Assembly (NCBI GenBank): GCA_035654795.1 | Contig: DASRWC010000056.1 | Location: 11,543-75,542 of the forward strand | Origin: JAAYLC01 sp035654795 | Lineage (GTDB): Bacteria > Bacteroidota > Bacteroidia > Flavobacteriales > Flavobacteriaceae | DNA: 64,000 nt | Reading direction: 5' to 3' | The notes under the pieces: model-generated | Databases searched by the model: none | What the model saw: only the letters and a program-made list of their open reading frames with translations | Told to the model about the DNA's origin: nothing | Shown here: positions 8,278-17,141 of the stretch, in pieces | How the letters are laid out: each line of letters opens with the position of its first letter | How positions within the stretch are numbered: position 1 is the first letter of the stretch | Program-made: the position numbers and the translations under genes

Positions 8278-10725
8278 TCAATACGGATCTACATCAATAT
8301 TTACCCTCACACTGCTAAACTGCTTCACGACTTGAAAGTGGTTGACCAGCTTTTGAATGTAGTTCTTGGTGTTATCAAGATTTTGTTTCTTTGAAATTTT
8401 CAGAAGAATATTAAAAATATACTGATTTCGTATGCGTCCAATAGGGGGCTGTTCAGGACCTAAGACGTTTGAATCAAAATTTTGTCTAAGTCCCTGCGCA
8501 AACCATTGAGCAGCTTTTTCTACACGATCGAAATTTTTGTCTTTAAATTCAATGCGAATGAGTCTGTAATAAGGAGGATATTTAAACTGATACCGTTCTT
8601 CCAGTTGCTCCTTGCTCATCTCACGGTAATTATTCGTGCTCACCTGTTGCAGAATCTGATGTAACGGATTGTAGGTCTGGATCAAAACTTTTCCTTTCTT
8701 TTTCGTTCTTCCGGCTCTTCCGGCAACCTGGGATAGGAGTTGATAGCTTCGTTCGTGCGCCCTAAAATCAGGAAAGTGGAGCAAGCTATCCGCATTCATC
8801 ACTCCTACAAGTCCGATTTTTCTGAAATCCAGTCCTTTGGCAAGCATTTGTGTTCCCACCAATATATCTATTTCCTCATTGTCTAGGGCATCCAATAATT
8901 TAGAATAAGCATGCTTTCCCCTTGTGGTATCTTGATCCATACGAGCAATTGCATGATCCGGGAAAAGAGCTTTCAATTCAGTTTCTATTTGTTCCGTTCC
9001 AAATCCCTTTGTATCTAAAGTAGCACTTCCGCACGCTATACAATCCATCATCATGACCATATGATATCCGCAATAATGACATCGCAATTGATTCTTCTTT
9101 TGGTGATATGTGAGACTTACATCGCAATTAGGACACTGTGGAGATGTGCCACAAGTAGTGCATTCAACTACAGGAGAAAATCCGCGACGGTTCTGGAAAA
9201 GAATTATTTGTTCACCATCTTTTAAAACTTGTTGCATTTCAGAAAGCAGTGTATCGCTGAAATGACCGGTCATCAGTTTTTTTTTGGTCTTTTCCCGGAT
9301 ATCCACAATCTGTATCTCAGGCATAGGCACATCTCCATATCTTTTTAGGAGCTCAACAAAACCGTATCTTCCAAGTTTTGCATTTAAAAAAGACTCTAAA
9401 GAAGGAGTGGCGGATCCTAAGAGCGTTTTTGCACCATGGATCCGGGCCATCATGATAGCAGAATCCCGAGCATTATATCTCGGTGCAGGATCAAATTGTT
9501 TAAAGGAAGTTTCGTGCTCCTCATCTACAACAATTAATCCTAAATTTCTAAATGGAAGAAATAATGAAGACCTGGCTCCAACTATTATTTGTGCCTTCGG
9601 TTTGGCTTCCAAAACGTTTTTCCAAACTTCTGTGCGCTCATTTAAGGTGTATTGCGAATGATATACAGAAACATTTTCCCCGAAATAGCGTTGAAGACGC
9701 CTAATCAGTTGCGTGGTTAAGGCGATTTCCGGCAGCATATATAAAACTTGCTTTCCGGCCTCTATCTGTTCCTTAATCAAGTTTACATACACTTCTGTTT
9801 TTCCGGAGGATGTAACACCGTGAAGCAATACAATGTCATGTGAAGCAAAGGAATCTTTTATGAAATCAAAAGCTTGTTGTTGATCAGAATTTAGTTGTTT
9901 GGTTTGGCTTATCTCTTCTCCTTCAAAAATGATTCTGTCTTGCTGCACAGAAAATTCCTGGAGAATTTCCTTTTCCAAAAGAGCCGATATTACAGAAGTT
10001 GAAGCATTTGCTTGCTTTTGTAATTCTGAAATACCTATAGGTTTGGCAGATTGCGCTTTGAGCATAAAATATGTCAAGAGAACTTCTTTCTGTTTAGGTG
10101 CATTACTGACTAATTCTAATAGTTCTTGCAATTTTACATCCGATCCATAATTTGGATGAAGGCGAATGTATTTTTTTAATTTGGGTGTATATTTCTCATA
10201 GACAGCCTCCTCCACTTCAATCAATTCTTTTTCAATCAAGGATTTTACCACTGAGACAGCGGTTTTTTTTGTCAAGATTTTATTTAGTGCATCCAGATGA
10301 ATTGACGATTGATGAGACAGTGTGTGAAGCACCAGATTTTCTTCCTCTGACAGTTTATGATGTATTTCTTTTTTTCCTGATAACCTTACTATGGTCTCAC
10401 TTTCGAGCAAAAATGTATTGGGCATGGCAGCTTTAATTACTTCGCCCATCGAACACATATAATAATCAGCTATCCACTCCCAATGTGCCAGTTGCTCAGC
10501 GGTAACAAGGGGCGATTCCTCCAAAATATGATCGATGGATTTTACTTCATAACCTATCGGAACATTTTGATGAATGCCATAAACAATTCCGGTATAAATT
10601 TTAGATTTCCCGAATGGAACGGCTACCCTCATTCCTTTTTTCAGAAATGCAGCTTCGTCTCGATTTACGGAGTAGGTAAAGGTTTGCCTTAAAGGAATGG
10701 GAAGAATTACTTCAACAAAAAACAC
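8278..10725 (-). CDS. priA: Primosomal protein N' (replication restart helicase PriA)
   Basis: Superfamily 2 3'-to-5' helicase that reloads the replisome at stalled forks. I place the start at the GTG at 10725 (VFFVEVILPIPLRQTFTYSV), since family members open M-x-F-V-(E/D)-V-x-L-P. The frame also runs to a TTG at 10764, but that lies inside a terminator tail. It is then about 815 residues. Walker A is in LLHGVTSSGKTEVY near residue 307, and DEEH follows near 398. The zinc-binding cysteines occur between about 517 and 560 (C-T-T-C-G, C-P-N-C, C-H-Y-C, C-I-A-C). The helicase C motifs VGTQMLAKGLDF and LLSQVAGRAGR complete it. Length is normal. Confidence 0.95.
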   Translation of the reverse strand: MFFVEVILPIPLRQTFTYSVNRDEAAFLKKGMRVAVPFGKSKIYTGIVYGIHQNVPIGYEVKSIDHILEESPLVTAEQLAHWEWIADYYMCSMGEVIKAAMPNTFLLESETIVRLSGKKEIHHKLSEEENLVLHTLSHQSSIHLDALNKILTKKTAVSVVKSLIEKELIEVEEAVYEKYTPKLKKYIRLHPNYGSDVKLQELLELVSNAPKQKEVLLTYFMLKAQSAKPIGISELQKQANASTSVISALLEKEILQEFSVQQDRIIFEGEEISQTKQLNSDQQQAFDFIKDSFASHDIVLLHGVTSSGKTEVYVNLIKEQIEAGKQVLYMLPEIALTTQLIRRLQRYFGENVSVYHSQYTLNERTEVWKNVLEAKPKAQIIVGARSSLFLPFRNLGLIVVDEEHETSFKQFDPAPRYNARDSAIMMARIHGAKTLLGSATPSLESFLNAKLGRYGFVELLKRYGDVPMPEIQIVDIREKTKKKLMTGHFSDTLLSEMQQVLKDGEQIILFQNRRGFSPVVECTTCGTSPQCPNCDVSLTYHQKKNQLRCHYCGYHMVMMMDCIACGSATLDTKGFGTEQIETELKALFPDHAIARMDQDTTRGKHAYSKLLDALDNEEIDILVGTQMLAKGLDFRKIGLVGVMNADSLLHFPDFRAHERSYQLLSQVAGRAGRTKKKGKVLIQTYNPLHQILQQVSTNNYREMSKEQLEERYQFKYPPYYRLIRIEFKDKNFDRVEKAAQWFAQGLRQNFDSNVLGPEQPPIGRIRNQYIFNILLKISKKQNLDNTKNYIQKLVNHFQVVKQFSSVRVNIDVDPY

Positions 10726-10764
10726 CACAGAATTTTTATAGGTTGATAAAATGGAAAGATGCAA

Positions 10765-10795
10765 ATAAAAAAAGCCACCTATTGCCGGCAGCTTT
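10765..10795 (-). terminator. Terminator of nadC-yihY-DUF2147 operon
   Basis: Minus-strand bases 10795-10787 pair with 10779-10771 (nine positions, two G-U), followed by TTTTTTTATTT. Confidence 0.7.
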
Positions 10796-10815
10796 AATAT
10801 AAAAATTTTTATTTT

Positions 10816-11244
10816 TTATTTTACGCGCTCCCAGTATTGTGATCGCCCAAGAAGCGAAAAGCCAACATAACCTCGCACTTTCAGTTTATTTGCTCCTTCC
10901 AATGCTATCAGTGCCTTATAAACCTTTCCGTTATTCGGATCCATTATAGTCCCGCCGCTATATTCAGCTCCGTCTTTTTTCAAATCTTTAAGAATGACCA
11001 GTCCCTCAATCGGCTTTCCTTGGTCGGCACCCGGACATTTATCACATTTCGAATTTTTCTTGGCAGGGTTAAGGATTTCTATAACCTTGCCATATACTTT
11101 TCCATTGTTTTGATAAATTTCCACAATAGATTTGGCCTCACCTGTTTCATCATCTATGGTGCGCCATTTACCAAAAACGTCTTGAGCCGAGGCTCCCATG
11201 GCTACAAAGGCCACCAGTAAAAAAGTTAGAATTCTGTTTTTCAT
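10816..11244 (-). CDS. DUF2147 secreted/periplasmic protein
   Basis: 142 residues with a clear signal peptide (MKNRILTFLLVAFVAMGASA, then Q-D at the cleavage site). The mature part begins D-V-F-G-K-W-R-T-I-D-D-E-T-G-E-A-K-S and carries C-D-K-C-P-G and GGTIMDPNNGKVYKA, which are hallmarks of DUF2147. That is a small beta-rich envelope domain of unknown role. It ends L-G-R-S-Q-Y-W-E-R-V-K. Last gene of an apparent operon, 19 bases after yihY. Adaptation to envelope lipid changes is possible but not shown. Confidence 0.85.
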   Translation of the reverse strand: MKNRILTFLLVAFVAMGASAQDVFGKWRTIDDETGEAKSIVEIYQNNGKVYGKVIEILNPAKKNSKCDKCPGADQGKPIEGLVILKDLKKDGAEYSGGTIMDPNNGKVYKALIALEGANKLKVRGYVGFSLLGRSQYWERVK

Positions 11245-11263
11245 ATTTAAATAGGGGTTAAGA

Positions 11264-12184
11264 TTATTTTCTCATCCGTGATCTCAGTTGTTGTAGAGAT
11301 GCTTCAAGTTCAAACCCGAGCAAAAGCAGGTTTGAGTTAATCCAAATATAAACCATCAAAATCAAAAGAGCACCAATCGATCCGTAAATTTCGTTGTAGT
11401 TTGAGAAATTATTTATGTAAATCCCAAAAAAATATGTAGTAATCAAAAATAATGCCGCTGTAATCCCTGCGCTTAAGGAGAAAAAACTGCTTTTCTTTCC
11501 TTTTTTGGTTCCAAAATAAAACAGAATGGCGATAATCGTGTAGATCATGAAAGCAAATATGAGGAACTGAAAATATGAAATGTATTTGATTTCGCTTTTA
11601 ATGATGGCGAGACTTCGAAAATCTCTTATGACATATTCTCCATACAGAATGACTCCAACTGAAATAATCAAAACAACAGCCAGTAAAACAGAAACTCCCA
11701 AGGCCACTGCATATTGTTTCACAAATCCTCTATTATCAGCCACGTGGTAAGAGTGTTGAAAAGCCGAGAAAATAGCATTTACACCATTGGTTGTGAGAAA
11801 AATGGAAAGAATAAATACGAAAGATAATAGTTGTGTTCTTCTATTTACAGCTATATCAGCAATAATGGGATAGAAAAAATCTCCGGTTTGAGGCGGAAGA
11901 AGAGATTCAACAAATAGAAGAAACCTAGTTTGAAAGCCTTCAATTGGCACGTGAGGAATTAGATTTAAAAGAAAAAGAAGAAAAGGAAAAAGTGCAAGAA
12001 AGAAGCTATAGGCTATTGATCCGGCTCGTGCCGAGAAAGAACCTTCAAAGATTCCTTTGCCATAGATTCCCAACAGATTATACAAGGTAAAACCATCCAT
12101 CCCCGGCAACCTGATTTTCTTTGTGAGTTTAATCAGTTTGGTTGATCCAAGGATGCGTAGCGTATCATCTGTTGATTTTTTCAT
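11264..12184 (-). CDS. YihY/BrkB family inner-membrane protein
   Basis: 306 residues with about six membrane segments, in the family once mis-assigned as RNase BN. Family features are S-A-R-A-G-S-I-A-Y-S-F-F-L-A-L-F-P-F-L-L-F near residues 55-75, T-N-G-V-N-A-I-F-S-A-F near 130, and N-Y-N-E-I-Y-G-S-I-G-A-L-L-I-L-M-V-Y-I-W near 265-285. Recent work links YhdP/TamB/YihY-type proteins to outer-membrane lipid traffic, but the function here is open. It overlaps nadC by four bases, so the two are translationally coupled. Confidence 0.88.
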   Translation of the reverse strand: MKKSTDDTLRILGSTKLIKLTKKIRLPGMDGFTLYNLLGIYGKGIFEGSFSARAGSIAYSFFLALFPFLLFLLNLIPHVPIEGFQTRFLLFVESLLPPQTGDFFYPIIADIAVNRRTQLLSFVFILSIFLTTNGVNAIFSAFQHSYHVADNRGFVKQYAVALGVSVLLAVVLIISVGVILYGEYVIRDFRSLAIIKSEIKYISYFQFLIFAFMIYTIIAILFYFGTKKGKKSSFFSLSAGITAALFLITTYFFGIYINNFSNYNEIYGSIGALLILMVYIWINSNLLLLGFELEASLQQLRSRMRK

Positions 12185-13041
12185 TCAACAGCTTTTAGGC
12201 TCAAATCCATATTACTCACTGAATGGGTTAAAGCACCGCTGGATATAAAATCTACCCCACATTCTGCATATCCTCGGATAGATTCCTTTGTGATTCCTCC
12301 ACTGGATTCAGTTTCATAAGCTCCATTGATCAAATCAACGGCTTTTTTGGTATCTTCAAAATTGAAATTGTCTAAAAGGATGCGATGAATATTTCCTGTT
12401 TTTAGAATTTGATTTATTTCATCAAAGTTTCGAGCTTCTACAATTATTTTTAAATCAAGATGATTGCGCTCTAAGTATTGATTCGTTTTTACAATGGCTT
12501 TTTCCATTCCGCCGGCAAAATCGATATGATTGTCTTTTAGCATTATCATATCATAAAGTGCAAATCTATGATTCTCGCCCCCTCCGATTTTCACAGCCCA
12601 TTTTTCTATCGCCCGAATTCCCGGAGTTGTTTTTCTGGTGTCCAAAATCTTTGCTTTGGTGCCTTCAACTAATTTCACATATTCCGAAGTTTTTGTTGCA
12701 ATTGCACTCATGCGCTGCATAACATTCAGCATAACACGTTCTGACTTCAGAATGGATTGAGACAAACCGGATACATAGAAGCATACGTCTCCATATTTTA
12801 CACGGGCTCCGTCATTAATTTTAACATCTATTTCCAAGCCCGGATCAACAAATTCAAACAGTCTTTTTGCAAATTCTACCCCGGCGATGATCCCTTCATC
12901 TTTAACAAGCAATTTGGCAGTACCCAATGCATCATCCGGAATACATGCCAGAGAGCTATGATCACCTCCGCCAACATCTTCTCTGATAGCATTTGCTATG
13001 ATAAGATTAATCTCTTTATTGAATAGTCTCTTGGAAATCAT
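12181..13041 (-). CDS. nadC: Nicotinate-nucleotide pyrophosphorylase (carboxylating)
   Basis: Makes nicotinate mononucleotide from quinolinate and PRPP in NAD synthesis. 286 residues, normal length. Family features are REDVGGGDHSS near the start, MNVMQRMSAIATKT with the substrate-contacting R, the LDTRKTTPGIRAIEKWAV loop, K-I-G-G-G-E-N-H-R, and M-L-K-D-N-H-I. The TIM-barrel C terminus ends with GVDFISSGALTHS. nadA and nadB are not in this window. First gene of the nadC-yihY-DUF2147 unit. Confidence 0.95.
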   Translation of the reverse strand: MISKRLFNKEINLIIANAIREDVGGGDHSSLACIPDDALGTAKLLVKDEGIIAGVEFAKRLFEFVDPGLEIDVKINDGARVKYGDVCFYVSGLSQSILKSERVMLNVMQRMSAIATKTSEYVKLVEGTKAKILDTRKTTPGIRAIEKWAVKIGGGENHRFALYDMIMLKDNHIDFAGGMEKAIVKTNQYLERNHLDLKIIVEARNFDEINQILKTGNIHRILLDNFNFEDTKKAVDLINGAYETESSGGITKESIRGYAECGVDFISSGALTHSVSNMDLSLKAVE

Positions 13042-13193
13042 ACGAAGAAATTTTTGGCTAAAATAATTGAAAAAAATTGGAACGGTGATAAGAAGTTGGA
13101 TTTCACCTCCTATTCAGCTTTTTAAAACAGGTGTTGGTTATCAAGAAAAGATACTTCTGAAAAGATAAGATTTCCATGCATAAAGCTAAACCT

Positions 13194-13201
13194 TATCTTT
13201 G
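13194..13201 (+). promoter_or_regulatory. -7 box upstream of rlmH
   Basis: TATCTTTG, a full match to TAnnTTTG, begins 25 bases before the rlmH ATG. No strong TTTG is seen at the -33 position (TTT at 13171-13173). Confidence 0.5.
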
Positions 13202-13218
13202 GCAAAACTGAAACTTCT

Positions 13219-13692
13219 ATGAAAATTACTTTATTGGTTATAGGCAAAACTGATAAAAAGGAACTTCAATCTTTAATTCAAGATTATGAAGAGAGACTGA
13301 GATATTATATTTCTTTTGAAATTTCTGTCATTCCGGATTTAAGAAAGACCAAACACCTTACGGAGGAACTCCAGAAAAAACTGGAAGGGGAAGAAATTTT
13401 AAAAAGAATTTCTCCATCTGATGAAGTTATCCTTCTTGACGAACGAGGTAAAGCCTTTACATCAGTAGATTTTTCAGACTATATCCAAAAGAAAATGAAT
13501 AGCGGCTTACGAAATTTGATGTTTGTTATTGGTGGTCCTTATGGCTTCAGTGAAGACCTTTACACAAGAGCTAACGGACGAATTTCTTTATCGGACATGA
13601 CTTTTTCTCATCAAATGATTCGCTTATTTTTCGTGGAGCAGGTTTATCGGGCATTCACCATTCTGAGAAATGAGCCATATCATCATCGTTAA
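13219..13692 (+). CDS. rlmH: 23S rRNA (pseudouridine1915-N3)-methyltransferase
   Basis: SPOUT-class methyltransferase that modifies helix 69 of 23S rRNA. 157 residues, the usual RlmH size. The knotted SAM site is seen in E-V-I-L-L-D-E-R-G-K near residue 75, FVIGGPYGFS near 103, and ISLSDMTFSHQMIRLFFVEQ near 122-142. The C terminus R-A-F-T-I-L-R-N-E-P-Y-H-H-R matches the family, in which the last Tyr and His-rich end contact tRNA/rRNA. Its stop overlaps the convergent neighbour by four bases. Confidence 0.96.
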   Translation: MKITLLVIGKTDKKELQSLIQDYEERLRYYISFEISVIPDLRKTKHLTEELQKKLEGEEILKRISPSDEVILLDERGKAFTSVDFSDYIQKKMNSGLRNLMFVIGGPYGFSEDLYTRANGRISLSDMTFSHQMIRLFFVEQVYRAFTILRNEPYHHR

Positions 13693-14489
13693 TTCTTTCG
13701 ATTAATCACGCGATATTCTTCATAGCAACTGCTGATGGCGTCCAGTATTTGCAGATCATTCGCAGTACGAATAAAATTTTCTGAGTAGTTACATTTATTT
13801 AATATCTCATCGATATCTATACGTTCTAACTGGAGCACAGCCATAAGCGTTTCTCGATCAAATTTGCTTTGGAGTAAATTCCGGATCTCATCGTCCTGCT
13901 TCATCTGCCTTAATTTTCGCATGTTTCGCGGACGTTTTCCAAACATATTGTACAGAAAATCTGCGGGATTAAACACGGCATCCATAACCCTTCCTACTGC
14001 GCCGGGTTGTGACCCGCCACCTTCATAGCCGCTGTTCAATCCTGCTATGCGGTATCGGTAATTATCGTAAACGGGTATAAGCTTTGCATCTATTTCTACA
14101 TATCCTGTCAATTGTACCGGCTTCACTACAACTTCTTCCAGCGCAATGCCCAATTCAGTCATTTTGATTTTTACATCACCAAAAGACAACCAGTCATTTG
14201 TAACCCGAACCCTTAGAGATTTAAAACCTAAATAAGAAAAATAAAGGGTATCATTTACAGCCGCCTTAATGGTGAATTCTCCTTTCTCATTGGTTACTGC
14301 CCCAATTACTTTATTCAGATTTACAACATTTACATTTTCAAGAGGATTATCATTAGCATCATTCATAACCGTTCCTGAAATTTTGAAATCTTCTTGTGCC
14401 GTAATAGTGCTAAAGAAAAAAACAAAGAAGAATACCGTTAAAACGCATTGCAATTTTCTAAAAAAAATGGACGTTGAGAGTGGGTACAT
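13689..14489 (-). CDS. Secreted protein with carboxypeptidase-regulatory-like domain
   Basis: 266 residues. Signal peptide (about 1-31, with a run of phenylalanines ending T-I-T-A-Q). Residues 35-115 form a CarboxypepD_reg-like beta-sandwich: I-S-G-T-V-M-N-D-A-N-D-N-P-L-E-N-V-N-V, then GAVTNEKGEFTIKA and L-Y-F-S-Y-L-G-F-K-S. The same head is found on SusC-like receptors, but no plug or barrel follows. Instead a charged, helical C-terminal part (about 190-266) is present. Family members are common surface or periplasmic proteins of unknown function. It ends on top of the rlmH stop. Confidence 0.75.
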   Translation of the reverse strand: MYPLSTSIFFRKLQCVLTVFFFVFFFSTITAQEDFKISGTVMNDANDNPLENVNVVNLNKVIGAVTNEKGEFTIKAAVNDTLYFSYLGFKSLRVRVTNDWLSFGDVKIKMTELGIALEEVVVKPVQLTGYVEIDAKLIPVYDNYRYRIAGLNSGYEGGGSQPGAVGRVMDAVFNPADFLYNMFGKRPRNMRKLRQMKQDDEIRNLLQSKFDRETLMAVLQLERIDIDEILNKCNYSENFIRTANDLQILDAISSCYEEYRVINRKN

Positions 14490-14570
14490 GAAAAGCAGGT
14501 TTCTCGGGCAAATATAATGATATGAGACTAGTTTGAAAGCAAATACCGGACCGCTTTGAAATTAATATAC

Positions 14571-14831
14571 TTAATCCAGTTCTTCATAATCCACATACTC
14601 CCCTACTTTTTTTCTACTTCCTTTTGACCTTGGTGGCATTTTGTTAATACTCACACTGCCCTCTTCTTCTTTTTGGAACTTTTGATTCTGTGCTTGTTGA
14701 AAAAATTGTTCGAATCTCTCACCTGCCTTTTTCGTAAGATATCGTATGAGATATGGCATTAGAAGTCTTGAGAGAAACTTCAATGCAAAAAAAATCAGAA
14801 GAATGACAAGAATAACTATTAGAAAACTCAT
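14571..14831 (-). CDS. DUF4834 family small membrane protein
   Basis: 86 residues from the ATG at 14831 (the frame extends upstream to a TTG, which I do not use). A single N-terminal membrane helix (MSFLIVILVILLIFFALKFL) is followed by a charged cytoplasmic tail with A-G-E-R-F-E-Q-F-F-Q-Q and a conserved end K-V-G-E-Y-V-D-Y-E-E-L-D. That tail ending is the hallmark I recognise for DUF4834, a flavobacterial family of unknown role. Divergent from the following outer-membrane gene. Confidence 0.7.
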   Translation of the reverse strand: MSFLIVILVILLIFFALKFLSRLLMPYLIRYLTKKAGERFEQFFQQAQNQKFQKEEEGSVSINKMPPRSKGSRKKVGEYVDYEELD

Positions 14832-14912
14832 GTTAAATATAATTGGCTTCAAAAATAGCCATAGGATTGGAAAAAGAACTATTGCCGCTATTAAATTAAT
14901 TGTAAAATCCTA

Positions 14913-14920
14913 TATCTTTG
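14913..14920 (+). promoter_or_regulatory. -7 box upstream of the outer-membrane protein gene
   Basis: TATCTTTG, full match to TAnnTTTG, 26 bases before the ATG at 14939. The spacing is nearly the same as at rlmH. No clear -33 element. Confidence 0.5.
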
Positions 14921-14938
14921 ACCGAAACCAATTGCCTT

Positions 14939-15928
14939 ATGAGAATTCGAAATCTCTTTATCTCTACCATTTTTTCCCTCTTTTTTTCATCCGTTTTTGC
15001 ACAATATACAGACCTCATTAACACAAACAGACCGGGAGTATCTGAAGGTGCATTTGCTGTAGGCCGAGATGTACTTCAGTTAGAAACCGGATTGAGTTTT
15101 GGAAAAGAAAACCACAGCCTTTTAAAGACAGAGATGACCGCATTTGCAATTGACTACACGTTGCGGTATGGAATTTTGCGTGAGCAACTTGAATTTAAAT
15201 GGACCGGAGAATATCAGGCTTCTAATCTCACCTACACTGCATTCGATCCGGAAAAAGAAGCAAAATTGGCCAATTTTAAAAGCAATGCCCTTGGGGTTAA
15301 ATACTTAATTTACGATCCTAATGTAAAACGCGCACTAAAAGGCCCTAATCTCTATAGTTGGAAAGCAAATCATAAATTCCAATGGTCTGATCTTATTCCC
15401 GCTGTATCAGTCTTTGCGGGGGTAAATTTTGATCTTGATGAAGATAATCCATATCTGCCCAAAAACAATGCTTCTGTTAGCCCAAAACTTGTAGTGGCAA
15501 CTCAGAATAATTTTAAGAGTGGATTTGTACTTGTCACCAATATTATTGCCGATCGGATTATAGCAGAATACCCTTCTTACAGTTATATTCTTACACTCAC
15601 AAAAAATACCGGAGATCTTTTCTCATTCTTTATAGAAAATCAAGGAATAATGAGTGATTTTTACGCAGATCAACTCCTACGTGGAGGCGGTGCATTGTTA
15701 TTAGGACCCGATCTGCAACTGGACCTTTCGGTGACCTACAGTTTTAAGGATACTCCTTCCATTTTGTATGGCCGACTCGGCGCAGCATATAGATTTGATA
15801 TGCATAAGAAAGACGATTTTCTAGAAGATATGGATCCGAAGAACAAGGATAAACACAAAAAGGAGCGAAAAAATAAGAAGAAAAAAGGCGAACCCGAAGA
15901 TCTTGATTTGGGTGATGAAAACAATTAG
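14939..15928 (+). CDS. Putative outer-membrane beta-barrel protein (phenol MetA-like)
   Basis: 329 residues from the ATG at 14939. Signal peptide MRIRNLFISTIFSLFFSSVF-AQ. The mature start T-D-L-I-N-T-N-R-P-G-V-S-E-G-A-F and the alternating beta strands match the transporter family called phenol MetA pathway-like, here a generic outer-membrane barrel. A lysine- and aspartate-rich tail (about 295-329, including K-K-K-K) is unusual for a barrel C terminus and lacks the terminal aromatic residue. The next gene starts five bases after its stop, so they are probably co-transcribed. Substrate unknown. Confidence 0.7.
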   Translation: MRIRNLFISTIFSLFFSSVFAQYTDLINTNRPGVSEGAFAVGRDVLQLETGLSFGKENHSLLKTEMTAFAIDYTLRYGILREQLEFKWTGEYQASNLTYTAFDPEKEAKLANFKSNALGVKYLIYDPNVKRALKGPNLYSWKANHKFQWSDLIPAVSVFAGVNFDLDEDNPYLPKNNASVSPKLVVATQNNFKSGFVLVTNIIADRIIAEYPSYSYILTLTKNTGDLFSFFIENQGIMSDFYADQLLRGGGALLLGPDLQLDLSVTYSFKDTPSILYGRLGAAYRFDMHKKDDFLEDMDPKNKDKHKKERKNKKKKGEPEDLDLGDENN

Positions 15929-15933
15929 ACATC

Positions 15934-17085
15934 ATGCTAGAAATTAAAGAAGTTCTTTCGAGAAGAGATTTAGAGAAGTTCGTCAAATTTCCATTTAAAC
16001 TTTACAAAACCTGTCCCTACTGGGTTCCGCCATTAATAAAAGATGAGATAAACAGCCTGGACCCTACATTAAATCCGGCTTTCAACGATACCGACGCTTG
16101 GTTTTATCTCGCCTATCGAAATGGAGAGGTGGTAGGAAGAATTGGAGTTGCTATTAACCATATAGAAATTCAACAACTTGGCAAAAGGAAAGTTAGATTC
16201 GGATGGCTGGATATGGTAGATGATATTCAGGTAACCAAGGCGCTAATTGGGAAGGCGTTTGAAAAAGGGCGTGAACTAGGTTTGGAATATATTGAGGGTC
16301 CCATGGGGTTTAACAACATGGAAAAAGCGGGAATCTTAACGAAAGGATTTAAAGAAATGAACACCATGATTACGTGGTATCATTACCCCTACTATTTCGA
16401 ACATATGAAGCTCATGGGCTTTGAAAAACAAGCAACTTGGGTAGAATACAAAATGGATGTCCCGCCGTCAATTTTTGATCGCATATCAAAATTCTCGAAT
16501 CTCGTTAAAGAAAGGCATCAATTGAAAGTAATTCCTATTTCAACTAAAGAAGAAATAACTGAATTGGCCGATGAAATGTTCACACTGCTCAATGAAACGT
16601 ACAACCGCTTACAAACTTATGTTCCCCTTCAAATCGAACAACGAGAATATTATAAGAAAAAATACCTCAATTTCCTGACGCCGGAATACATCACGTGTAT
16701 TAAAGATGCTGAAAATAAATTAGTTGCTTTTTCTATTGTGATGCCTTCATTCTCCAAGGCATTAAAAAAGGCAAACGGCAAACTGTTTCCGTGGGGCTGG
16801 AAATATATTTTGGACGCACAGAGAAAGAATGACACCGCCGCTTTTTATCTCATCGGGATTGCGCCGTCTTATCAAGGGAGAGGTGTTACAGCTATTATTT
16901 TTGAAGAGATGCTCAATATGTTTATAGCTAAAGGCATCAAGACGGTAGAGACAAATCCGGAACTTATAGAAAACAAAGCTGTACAGTCTTTATGGAAAGA
17001 CTACAACCCGGTGCAGCATAAAGAAAGAAGTACATTTAGAAGAAACATTATGAGCGGATTTTCTCTTGAGAAACTTGAAAAATAA
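15934..17085 (+). CDS. GNAT-fold acyltransferase-like protein
   Basis: 383 residues, cytoplasmic, no membrane segments. The C-terminal half has a GNAT motif A at Y313-Q-G-R-G-V318 preceded by the strand FYLIGIAPS, so acyl-CoA (or acyl-ACP) binding is likely. The N-terminal half starts with a repeated, weaker acetyltransferase-like fold (YLAYRNGEVVGRIGV near 65). The gene converges with the serine-palmitoyltransferase-type gene, from which it is separated by 56 bases holding a hairpin. Similar proteins accompany that enzyme in other Bacteroidota. An N-acyltransferase role on a long-chain base is therefore attractive, but is inference. A plain unknown GNAT is the alternative. Confidence 0.72.
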   Translation: MLEIKEVLSRRDLEKFVKFPFKLYKTCPYWVPPLIKDEINSLDPTLNPAFNDTDAWFYLAYRNGEVVGRIGVAINHIEIQQLGKRKVRFGWLDMVDDIQVTKALIGKAFEKGRELGLEYIEGPMGFNNMEKAGILTKGFKEMNTMITWYHYPYYFEHMKLMGFEKQATWVEYKMDVPPSIFDRISKFSNLVKERHQLKVIPISTKEEITELADEMFTLLNETYNRLQTYVPLQIEQREYYKKKYLNFLTPEYITCIKDAENKLVAFSIVMPSFSKALKKANGKLFPWGWKYILDAQRKNDTAAFYLIGIAPSYQGRGVTAIIFEEMLNMFIAKGIKTVETNPELIENKAVQSLWKDYNPVQHKERSTFRRNIMSGFSLEKLEK

Positions 17086-17118
17086 AAGCATCTTCCCTTG
17101 AGTGGGCGGGAAGATGCT
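17081..17118 (-). terminator. Terminator downstream of the SPT-type gene
   Basis: Perfect 11-base stem, 17108-17118 with 17087-17097, loop of ten bases. On the minus strand it is followed by TTTTATTTTTC. It serves the minus-strand gene and, less well, the convergent plus-strand gene. Confidence 0.75.
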
Positions 17119-17141
17119 AATATCCGTCTTTAATAGAATTT

